Positions 1 to 8,893 of a DNA stretch of 64,000 nucleotides are shown piece after piece; position 1 is the first letter of the stretch, and the number at the start of each line of letters is the position of its first letter. The DNA is taken from assembly GCA_006538405.1 (NCBI GenBank), contig BJKQ01000006.1, positions 2,441,001-2,505,000 on the forward strand, written 5' to 3'. The position numbers and the translations under genes were made by a program. Origin of the DNA: Hansfordia pulvinata (taxonomy: Eukaryota; Ascomycota; Sordariomycetes; Xylariales). The notes under the pieces were generated by a model. The model saw only the letters and a list, made by a program, of their open reading frames with translations. It searched no databases and had not been told where the DNA came from.

Positions 1-2
1 CA

Positions 3-1694
3 ATGGGTGACCTCGAAAGATCCATGCAGAACTTGACAAACCAGATGGATGAAATCTACAACTCAACCAAGGTCTTGTCCAACTCTGCTCGGTCTGATAT
101 CAACAGCTTCCTCGACTCAATCGCTCGTGGGGCAGAGCCAGCCCAGGCCGGTGACACTCATCCGTCAGGGCAGGATCCATCAGCTGTGAATCCATTGCGT
201 AAATCAGAGGAGATGAACCGCCAATTCCAGTTGCTGTCCGAGGCCAGGCATCGGATGGCGGCAGCAATCGGCTCCCTGCCCTCCGAGGGGGCGCGAGCAG
301 CCGCTGGCTCTGATCGTCAAGAGGCCGACCCTGATCGACACAAGCAGAAGACACCGTTGATGTCGACATCGGAGTCCTGGAAACATCTGATTGAGAGTGC
401 CGACAAAACTCTCGAGGACCTTGACAAAGCCATCAAGAGCCTGACACAGGAGAAGAAGCGGATACACCACGAAGTCAAAGACCCAGCAGAGCGCAAGCGT
501 GAGGAGAAACGCATCAAGGAGGAAATGGGCCGCAACAAGAGTCTTGTGAAAGCAACCAAAGCACGCAAAAGGGCCTACTCACAGGGCGAGAAAAGAAAAC
601 GAGACGAGGAACACAAGCAGGCGCGCAAAGAGCGCAAGCATCACGACAAGCACAAGACAAAATCATGGGCAGCTGGGCAGCAACCGCCATCTGACGTAGC
701 TGACCTCCCCACGTTGCAATCCTCCGCTGCCGCTGATGGCCCCAGCGACGGGATTGGTCGTATGCAATCTCACTTGCAGGTTCCGGTCGTTCAGATCTCA
801 CGCGCCATAGATACCGACGGGCCTGCCGTCGACAAGGGAAAGAAGCGCGACACCAAGAGACGAGAGGTCAGTCACAGAGATCCAGATTGCAAACTCCCCC
901 ACCTGTCAGACTTCTATCCTGAGCAGAAGGTACCTACTGCGCCCGCAGCCGCCGGACGCGATGCAAGAGCCGTCGGCAACAAAAAGGATCAGAAATGCAC
1001 AGAGCCCCATCTGACTAGTATATCCCAGTTTCCCGATATTCCACCCTTGCACCGCCCGGCGCGCAATGGTCCCGCGAGATCAGGACCTATGGGAGGCGAC
1101 TCGGCTTGGTCTCCCGCTTTGAGTCTGCACTCCTGCACCGAGTCAATCGAGATGCAGTCATTTTGTAAGTCAAAGGTGACGACACCGGACTCGACAATAT
1201 CTGCTTCGTCTACCAAGAGTCCTGGAACTCCTGTGCACTCGAGGCTTTCTAGCCTGCCTGCGCTGATATGGCGCATTGAGGATTGGCAGTCTACGACGCA
1301 GTGCACATCGCCAACCAAACAGACCAACCCTCTTCAAGTTGAAGACTTGCTACACATGCACGTCCCCGGAGACGCCAACACGGCGGAAAAGAACATACGG
1401 TGCAGATGCCGAACGGGGAAACCGTGCAGCGAAAGCCCGATGCCGATTTCCCTAGCATCGGGATCGACCCAAATCACATCGATGGAAGTGTCGGTGGTTC
1501 GCCGCAGGTCTCACACGTGGTCAAACGCTCGCAGTGTAGCACCACACTCGGCAGGTCCCTCCCGACGTGGCAGCGTGCACGGTCGTCGGCCCTTGCGGCG
1601 TTCTCTGACCTCTGCGTCGGGAACGTACGGGCAACTTGGACATGGACTTGATGACGACCTGTCACCCTTGCTAGCAGACGTGGCAACTGCATAA
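3..1694 (+). CDS. Hypothetical lysine-rich coiled-coil protein, possibly 5'-partial
   Basis: A 563-codon open frame starts two bases inside the window, so the true start may lie further left. I do not recognise the family. The first 120 residues are mixed and polar. Residues about 130-220 are strongly charged (runs of KR, EEK and RKERKHHDKHK), which predicts a long basic helix or coiled coil and a nuclear localisation signal. The last 340 residues are Ser/Pro/Thr-rich, look disordered, and contain short arginine clusters near the C-terminus. No catalytic motif or membrane segment is visible. A nuclear or scaffold role would be a guess from composition. An unrecognised intron in the low-complexity C-terminal half cannot be excluded. 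Confidence 0.55.
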   Translation: MGDLERSMQNLTNQMDEIYNSTKVLSNSARSDINSFLDSIARGAEPAQAGDTHPSGQDPSAVNPLRKSEEMNRQFQLLSEARHRMAAAIGSLPSEGARAAAGSDRQEADPDRHKQKTPLMSTSESWKHLIESADKTLEDLDKAIKSLTQEKKRIHHEVKDPAERKREEKRIKEEMGRNKSLVKATKARKRAYSQGEKRKRDEEHKQARKERKHHDKHKTKSWAAGQQPPSDVADLPTLQSSAAADGPSDGIGRMQSHLQVPVVQISRAIDTDGPAVDKGKKRDTKRREVSHRDPDCKLPHLSDFYPEQKVPTAPAAAGRDARAVGNKKDQKCTEPHLTSISQFPDIPPLHRPARNGPARSGPMGGDSAWSPALSLHSCTESIEMQSFCKSKVTTPDSTISASSTKSPGTPVHSRLSSLPALIWRIEDWQSTTQCTSPTKQTNPLQVEDLLHMHVPGDANTAEKNIRCRCRTGKPCSESPMPISLASGSTQITSMEVSVVRRRSHTWSNARSVAPHSAGPSRRGSVHGRRPLRRSLTSASGTYGQLGHGLDDDLSPLLADVATA

Positions 1695-2153
1695 CATCAG
1701 GGACAGACGGGGTGATCACGACACTAGATTCTGCAAGTATGTGTTGCGAGTGGCGATAGCTCGTGGGCGACGCGAGCGGAAACTACCTGGGAATCGGACT
1801 CGGAGTCTGGGGGAAGAGAGATGATCACGGCAACTCATTGCAGTGATAGATTGAGCAGCTCCTTGGCCCTAGAATCAATACAACAAATCTATGAAAACGC
1901 ACCGACAAACTTGTGGGTATAACGTAATTAGTAGATAACGTGGGAGAGGCGGAGGTTTCAGCGCATCGCCTTGAGAGACACGCTCCTCGCTTGTGAGCTC
2001 TCAGATGGAGTTTGGGAGCAAGCCAACAGAGCTTCGGGATCAACTAGTCGCGCCCTTCAGCTTCCTCTGTTGGCACCACCCACTCTAATCTACGTCTGCC
2101 ATCCTCGACATGAAACCCATGAAACCACAGAATAAGGAAAGAAAGCCCCTTTC
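1695..2153. other. Intergenic, convergent 3' ends
   Basis: This spacer lies between the 3' end of the lysine-rich gene and the 3' end of the UCH gene. I see no ORF with coding character, RNA gene or repeat. Confidence 0.5.
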
Positions 2154-3029
2154 TCAGTCCAGGGCACCGGCGAGGGCGACGCAGCTGAAGCGGAGGTCGG
2201 CGCCGCCGCGCTCGAGGAACTTGAGCGGGCCCCAGAGCAGCGCCTTCTCGCTGAGGACGTCCTCGTCCTTGGCGTCGAGCTTGCCCCTGGCTATGGGGCC
2301 CTTGCGGCGGCCGTCGAGCTCCCAGAGGGTGCCGTCGGAGCCCTTGACGAAGGTGACGTAGTGCAGGTCGACGTCGTCGGTGGCTTCGGGGGCGGCGGTG
2401 GCCGAGTCGGAGCTGGTGGCGGCCTCGGCGTGGGCGGTGGCGAGGGCGGGGGTCCGCTCGAGGAGGTCGCTGCGCTCGCGGGGCGAGAGGGGGGTCGCTT
2501 GTTCGAGGAGGGTTGAGAGGGGGGTGTTTGGTTCTGTATTTGGGGACGGGTTAGCTTTTTTCTTTCTTCTTTTTTTCTTTCTTGTTGGTGTGCGTGTGTG
2601 TGTATGTTTGTTCCATTTCGTGTGATCATGGGGAAGGGAGGGGGGCAACGAACGGATAAAGTCCCTGGCCGGGCCGTTGGCGACGGCGTGGAGCAGGCCC
2701 ATGAGACCGCAGGCGTTGCGGATAGTCTGGCGGAACCAGAGGACGGGCTCGTCGGGGCCCTTGCCCTCGTACTCGGGGACGGCGGCGTCCTCGGCCAGGC
2801 GCTGGGACTCGTAGGCGGCGCTGACGGGGAAGACGAGCAGCAGGGCCAGGCAGGGGCGGGGCACGAAGGCGAGGAGCTCGGGCTCGGTGATGGAGTAGAC
2901 GTCGTGGACGGCCAAGCCGGGGCCCAGGCCCAGGCGGCGCAGCAGGGAGGTCATCAGCTCCGGGTTGGCCTCGAGGGGCACGAAGGCCGGGGCCGTCGAG
3001 GGGGGGTCGGGGTTTGTCGTTGACGACAT
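2154..3029 (-). CDS. Ubiquitin C-terminal hydrolase, UCH-L/Yuh1 type (peptidase C12)
   Basis: A cysteine protease that removes small adducts from the C-terminus of ubiquitin (and NEDD8 in this family). The model is complement(2154..2533,2654..3029), 251 residues, close to UCH-L3 length. The 120-nt intron (2534-2653, donor GTTCGT, branch GCTAAC, acceptor ATACAG) is a multiple of three and contains no stop, so an unspliced reading is also open but inserts a basic low-complexity segment. The catalytic set is complete: Gln101 (oxyanion) and Cys107 in QTIRNACGLMGLLHA, His183 in DLHYVTFV, and Asp199 in LWELDGR. Residues 126-150 match the family's crossover-loop region. No signal peptide; cytosolic or nuclear. 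The catalytic order and spacing leave little doubt about the family. Confidence 0.9.
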   Translation of the reverse strand: MSSTTNPDPPSTAPAFVPLEANPELMTSLLRRLGLGPGLAVHDVYSITEPELLAFVPRPCLALLLVFPVSAAYESQRLAEDAAVPEYEGKGPDEPVLWFRQTIRNACGLMGLLHAVANGPARDFIRSLPPSLPHDHTKWNKHTHTRTPTRKKKRRKKKANPSPNTEPNTPLSTLLEQATPLSPRERSDLLERTPALATAHAEAATSSDSATAAPEATDDVDLHYVTFVKGSDGTLWELDGRRKGPIARGKLDAKDEDVLSEKALLWGPLKFLERGGADLRFSCVALAGALD

Positions 3030-3785
3030 TCTGGGAAGTGTGGGGTGGTTAAAGGCTTTGTGTGTAGTGCTCTCGTGTGCTGAGATTCGGTGCTGGTGCT
3101 AGTTTGGTCTGGAGGTCTGAAGGGTGGAAGCTTGTCGATGGACGGGAGGCGTGGCGGGGTTGTGTCGCGGGCAACGGGGGGGGTGGCTGCCAATCGGGAG
3201 GGGGACGCGCGCGTTGTGTGTTTGGTTGGTGGGGTGAGGTGTCGGCCGGCGATATCTGTGTCTGCGGAGTGAGTGAGGGCGCAGAGGTTGTAGGAAGAGA
3301 GGTCGCGATGGGTGCCGACTTGCGGTTGAGCTGATCTGCGGTCGGAATGGATGAGATGCAATGCCGCGGCCTCGTCAGAGAGGTACTTGCGTACAGCTGG
3401 AGCTGGGGCTGGGCTGGAGGTGGACAGGCATCCAAGGCCTACCTATGACGCAACGCCGTGTGCAGCCGGGGAAGCAGCTCCATGAGTACAGCAGTGCAGT
3501 CGCCCCACCCCCGCGTCGGTGTGCGAGTACGAGTAGACCTGGTGAGCACCTAAGCCACTACCTAAATGTACCCCGCTAAATCATTACCGTCCCAAGGGGG
3601 GGGTCTGGTGAGCCGTTATTGAGCGGTTCATCCACCGTTCCCAGGCTGGAGCGTGCTAAATATGGGAGCGGAAGTTCTCTCGTTCAATTATGAAGTACGC
3701 TCCGTTTCACGGAGCCGCTCTTTTAATAAGGAGCGGCTCATGCGCTTTTACCATTCTTCGCCTCTCTTATTCTGCGTCTTTATTA

Positions 3786-3807
3786 GCACTTTACACACAC
3801 ACGCACG

Positions 3808-3861
<54 letters not shown>
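3786..3861. repeat. CA/CG-CA dinucleotide microsatellite
   Basis: A nearly pure (CA)n tract with two or three CG interruptions at its left end. His-Thr ORFs reading through it are artefacts. Confidence 0.9.
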
Positions 3862-3862
<1 letters not shown>

Positions 3863-3892
3863 CAACTACTATCTATGGTTCTAACCGCATCC

Positions 3893-4000
3893 TAAGGGGT
3901 CCTAAGGGGTCTTATTTTAATGGTCCTGGTTCCTGGGGGTCCTGAGGGGTCCTATTTTGATGGTCCTAGGGGTCCTAGGGGTCCTGGGGGTCCTGGGGGA
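3893..4000. repeat. Degenerate 10-bp tandem repeat, GGGGTCCTA-type
   Basis: About nine units around GGTCCTAGGG with A/G variation, partly separated by ATTTTGAT/ATTTTAAT spacers. Probably slippage-derived; no function visible. Confidence 0.75.
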
Positions 4001-5051
4001 GTGGTATGGAGGAGGGAGAGTTTCAATTTTACTAAGTCAGAATTGAAGGGCAGCCAGTACAGTAAAATGGCAGCTGCTAACCAGTACAGTACATAAAAAG
4101 GGAAGGAGCGCCGGCAAGGTCTAGAATAGTGTGTGCGCCCTGTTTGCACCTCTCCTCATGTGAGCTGCTCTAGAAAATTAATATATTCTTCTTTTTAAGC
4201 AGCTCATTTTATAAAAGCTGCTTATATAAGGAAATGTTACGGTTTCTATACGTGAAGAAAGAAAGAACTGTTATTACACAGCTCACTCTTAAGAGCCGTA
4301 ATAATCCGGCTCACTCAACCCCCCCCCCCCCCCCCCCTACGACGGTAATGATGTTGATGCTGCTCCGCCGCCCAAACGCGCGTTCCGTCACCCGATTCGC
4401 GACGACGAGTACCTATAGGGCGCGCTTCTCTTTCAGCTCCGATATTGATGGGTACATCCAAGTCAGGTACCTGAAGTGCATTACTGTTCTGTACCAGGCT
4501 CACATAGTGTGTGTCTCTACCACCACCACCCATATCTTCATTGTTGTTGTAGGCGAGGAGACGAGGAGGTCGCTGGCCCCGTCTTTTGTCTGCCTTGCGC
4601 GCCGGCATCCGCCCCTCTGAGGACAGGTCTGGCATGACAAGCAGCACTGGTGTGTCGTCCGACTCGAGAAAAGTCGTGCCGATGAGATCCAGCTGAGGCT
4701 CCAGGAGAGATCGCATTGGGCCGTCGCGAGAGAGAGAGAGAGATCGGCATGACATACTACGCCGTCGGACAGAGAATAGAAGAGAGCTGTGCCCATGCCA
4801 AGCACCCGCGTATCGGAGGAAAGGGGAACGTATATATGTATGTATGCTCAGTAAGCTTGAAATAGGGGAGAGATTTACGGGTTGGTTGAAAGGGAAGAGA
4901 AGAACAAATAAATATAAAAAAGAAGAAGATGCGAAGAATAAAAAAAAACCACCATTGTCATCGTCATCATCACAGTGGCGGCGGCCCGCCCCGAGTCTCC
5001 AGACAGAGCCCCCACCCGCCGGCCCCTTGCCCCCTGCCCCCCTTGGCCCTC

Positions 5052-6890
5052 TCAGTTCCCACAGATCCCGCTGCCGCTCAGGTTCTCCTTGGGGTAGAAG
5101 ACCTTGGGCGCCGCCGTCATCTGGAAGGCGAGGTCGCCCGAGCCCTCGTCGGCCGTCAGCTCGGAGCACCCGAGGACCTCGACGACGGCCTGGCCCTTGG
5201 CGAAGCCCGAGTCGGCGGCCTTGAGGGTCGCGTCGTACGCGGTGCCGCCCGAGCCCATGTTGCTGAACGCGCCCACCGCGCTGCCCTTGCGCAGCGCCAC
5301 CGCGTAGTCGTTGATCTGCGCCGCCGCCGCCTCCCACCCCACGTAGCCCGCCGGGTCGTTGGCCACGGCGTGGTTGCGCAGCTGGTTGGCCGCCGCGATC
5401 GTCTTGTACAGCGTCGACTCCTTGTTGTACAGGCTGCCGCTGTCCGCGGTCCACAGCGCCGCCCGGTTGTCCGGGTCCGACTCGCCCGCCATGTGCTGCT
5501 CCTGGCCCTGGTAGACGATGGGCACGCCGTCCGACAGCAGCGCGAACACCGTCGCCGACTGCGCCTGCGCCACGTCGCCCGAGGCCGACGCGAACCGCGC
5601 CACGTCGTGGTTCTCGATGAAGCTGCCCCAGAGGGTCGTGTTGACGCGCGTCCGAAGGTCGTTGACCCCGCCCGCCAGCTCCGACGCCGTCTTGGTGTTG
5701 TCGGTGAAGAAGTTGCGGATCCACGAGTAGCTGCGCGTGTATGTACGTTAGCCTCTGGTCTCTTCATATCCTTTTTGGTGTTCGTTGCTTGCCACTATCC
5801 GTTTCTCTCTCTCTCTCTCTCTCTCTAATGAGAAGAAGAAGATACGACCGGACGCGGCGGGTGCTCGTTCTCTCTCTCTTCCAGTAAGAGAGGCGCTAAA
5901 GGGGGCACACAAAGATGAAAAGGGGGGGTTTGGGGGGCCACACTAACCTGGCAAAGTTGAGCAGGCCGTCAATCTTGCCGTTCCAGCCCTCGAGGTAGCT
6001 CGGGTCAGTCTCAAACACCTCGCCGACCATGTACACGCCAGCGGCCTGGCCGAAGCCCTCCCAGAAGTCCTTCTCGACCTGGCGCACGCTGTCGATGCGC
6101 AGGCCGTCGATCGAGTACTTGTCCACCATCTGCCCGATCCAGTCGTTCCACGTGCTGCGCACCCCCTCGTCCTCCGTCTTGACGTCCGCCAGCGCCACCT
6201 TGTCGTCGCCCATCCAGCACTTCTCGATGGTGCTCTCGTCCTCGTAGTCGATCAGGCAGAAGGGCAGGTGGAAGCTGTCCGACGAGTTGAACGGCGAGAA
6301 CTTGGAGTAGTCGACGCACTCGCCGCACCCGTCGTACCCCATGTGGTTCGTCACCACGTCAACCATCAGGTACATGCCGCGGTCGTGCAGCGCCGAAGAC
6401 AGGTCCTTGAGGTCCTGCTCCGTGCCGAAGTTCGAGTTGAGCGTCCAGATGTCCTGCGCCCAGTATCCGTGGTAGGCCGCGCTGCCGGGGGGGAAAGTGA
6501 GTTTAGCTATAGCCCATCGCAGTTCTATGATAAGGGGAGAGAAGGAGGGAAAGGGAGATAAGGAGAAGAAGACGAAGCAGAACGCAAGAGTCAAGCAAAA
6601 GACAAAAGCTTCAAAACGTACCCGTACTCGGTGTCCTCCTCGAGGTTCTTGACAATGGGCGAGATCCAGACGGCCGTGAAGCCCATGTCTTGGACGTAGT
6701 CGAGGTTGTTGGCGATGCCCTTCCACGTGCCGCCGCAGTACGTCTTGGTGTCGCAGTCTCCTCCCGACAGGTCCGTCTTGGCGAACCGGTCCGTGACGAT
6801 CTGGTACACCGACTGTGCCCGCCACTCGGCCGCCGACAGCGCCTGCACGCCGCCTGCTGCGCCGAGAGCTGCTGCCGCGGACCACTTCAT
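5052..6890 (-). CDS. Secreted alpha-amylase, GH13 subfamily 1 (TAKA-amylase type)
   Basis: Hydrolyses internal alpha-1,4 bonds of starch and glycogen outside the cell. The model is complement(5052..5730,5948..6481,6622..6890), 493 residues against about 499 for TAKA-amylase. Introns are 140 and 217 nt with branch sites GCTAAAC and GCTAACG. Residues 1-17 form a signal peptide ending VQA, followed by the classic mature start LSAAEWR. GH13 regions are present: DVVTNH (I), GLRID with the nucleophile Asp (II), GEVFE with the acid/base Glu (III) and ENHD with the transition-state Asp (IV). There is no starch-binding domain or GPI signal; the protein ends GICGN. Oddity: the usual Lys-His after the nucleophile (GLRIDxVKH) is Arg-Gln here. 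The gene stands alone, with no adjacent amylase regulator of the AmyR type that I can recognise. Confidence 0.93.
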
Positions 6891-8893
6891 CTTCTTCTTG
6901 GTTCTTCTTTCTAAGGTGGTTGGGGGGAGGGGCTTGGTGTGTCTCTGTTGTCCGTTCAAACGGGCCGAGGAGGAGTCAAGAGAGTGGAAGAAAGAATGCC
7001 GGATAGAGACAGAAAGCGTGTGTCCGTATGTGTACGTGTCTGTGTCTGTGTAGTGTAACGATACAATTGGAAGGGGGGAAGGCAGGCGAAGCCTTTGCGA
7101 CCAACAAGGAGAGAACAAGCGCGGCAATTGATGAAGCTCGACAACTCAAGCAATGAAGCACGCGTCCTGTCATCGTCTTTATCGTTTTCCAGAGCTCGGC
7201 CAAAGGTGTAGCTTAGATCCCGCATCCCGCGATCGGTTACGGTGCTTGTCGCAGCAAACGCACGCAAGGCATCTCACCAGTCGCCAGCCACCCCGGTCCC
7301 ACCCTCTCCTTTGGTGGTCCCCCCCAGTTTGCCAGTCAAGCAGGACATCAGATCCCGGAATAGGAAGGACGTTGTAAACCGGGGCCACAGCACCAGCGAC
7401 CGCCGCGCCTCCTCGTAGCTTGGGGATCGGCGCATAACTGGGTCGTTCGGGCCGGGGGGTGTTTGCTTCTCAGCCAGGCGGGCGTGGGCCCTGTCACAGA
7501 GGAATGACGGGAATAGCTGCCGCCTAGGAGATTGGAGGGGCCGCCCAGGGCCTATGGCCAACCCCAGGCACGAGTCCTCGTACTCGTCAGGAAAGGGGGG
7601 GCTCCATCCGACTGCGACGGGCTTGACGTTTGCCTGCTGCTCCTGGAGTCGTGGACGAATCAGAGTCGCGAGAGGCGTTCGAGGGCTTTCCTGCTCGGCG
7701 GTTCCAGGCACCACCAGCGCGTCGACATGAGTCCCCAGACTATCCGTGCGTACATTGTGAGCATGCGGACGTCGACGCTCCGGCAGTGAGGCCGATGACA
7801 CCCCGGCTGGGCGTGGCTCCGTCGGCTCGTTCACATGCCTGCGCGGGGAGAAACGCCCGAGCCGCGTCAATTGGCTGGCTAAGGTAGACAGCTTCGTCGA
7901 TCCCAGAACCCAGGACTCGGGTGCCGCCGTTTGGCGAGTGAAGGTTGTGGTTTAAACGTGCTATGCTTGGTCAGCGGCATTGTCGATCAAGCCAGAGGAG
8001 CGAACGTGAACACCTGTGTGCCTCTTGCTACTTTTTAACAACAAGCCCGATTCCAATTCAATACCAACGTCAATCCCTTTGTCGTCCTGCGCACAGCATT
8101 GGCGCACCTACCGTGACCCGTACTCCGTACACGTTCCCCCTTCTGCTCAACCCTGTTACCCCACATTCGTAGGCCCAGTGCCGGGGCCCGTCGGCCTTGG
8201 GCACGCGTGGTGCCCGACTGGTTGCGCAGGAAGGAAGAACACCTTTAACACACGCTGCTTGGCTTCCACGGGTGCCCCGCCACACCCAGGGCACGTGCTC
8301 GACGCTGTGCTGTGCGGATACCCGCAGGCGACGACCCGGCGGCCGGTATTGAGACCGCCATAGGACCGATTCGAGCCACCTGATAGCACCACACGACTGG
8401 CGCCGTGGCGTCTGGGGTCGACGTTGTATCCCGACAGGTCTGGGGCAGGTCGCACAGCCATGCGCTTCCCCACGATTCGGTCAGTCGATTTGCGGAGCAC
8501 GCGTCGTTCAGATGTCAGTCGAACCCGCTCTCTTCATCACGATAGTCGCGTACAGCTTCGGGCCTTGGCTTCGGGCACTTCGTATCGGGCCTTTGGAGAG
8601 GAGTATATTGCCGACCCAACCGCTGGCTCTGCAGCAGCGTAGGTGTCATTACATCACTGCAAATAGCAGCGGCTATTCCTATAAACCCTCATGCGGCTGA
8701 GGTGACGAGTCCCTCGGACTCCGGATTCCTTAGCTCCGCTTTTTCGGGGACCCAGAATCCGGCAGATCTGCAGTGCCGGAGACCAGATATCTCGCAGCTG
8801 CTGTGGTCAATTTCCCTTCGCCCTGCATCGTCATGTCATGTCGAGGGAATTTCGGCGACCTCGACTGCCGTTTCCAGCAGGCGTCTTGTCGCA
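6891..8893. other. Intergenic: amylase upstream region to the 3' side of the Zn2Cys6 gene
   Basis: The first few hundred bases should carry the amylase promoter and leader; I could not fix a TATA box. Several 60-200 codon frames exist but have erratic composition, disagree with neighbouring frames and match nothing I know. No RNA gene or repeat stands out. Confidence 0.5.

Larger units (their letters stand above)
3608..4314. mobile_element. Possible non-autonomous terminal-inverted-repeat element
   Basis: The left edge reads GTGAGCCG followed by TTATT. The right edge, on the other strand, reads GTGAGCCGG followed by ATTATT, giving an imperfect terminal inverted repeat of 13-15 bp. Inside are a perfect 9-bp hairpin (3712-3720 with 3731-3739, GAGCCGCTC/GAGCGGCTC), an 8-bp hairpin (4197-4204 with 4216-4223, AAGCAGCT/AGCTGCTT), a CA microsatellite and GGTCCT repeats. 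There is no transposase and no clear target-site duplication. A piece near 3652-3692 resembles 51613-51656. This could also be an accidental pile-up of repeats. Confidence 0.3.
3030..5051. other. Intergenic repeat block between UCH and amylase genes
   Basis: No gene is supported here. The stretch holds a possible inverted-repeat element at 3608-4314, a CA tract, GGTCCT repeats, a C run at about 4319-4337 and a short GA run near 4731-4742. Open frames in it are microsatellite translations or antisense shadows of the amylase gene. Confidence 0.6.

Noticed and set aside
4315..5724. A 469-codon minus-strand frame over the amylase 3' half
   Set aside because: It is an out-of-frame reading of amylase exon 3 that then runs through low-complexity DNA; the spliced amylase frame explains the region.
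7274..7870. A 198-codon minus-strand ORF between amylase and the Zn2Cys6 gene
   Set aside because: Composition is erratic, it has no recognisable motif and there are equally good frames on the other strand.
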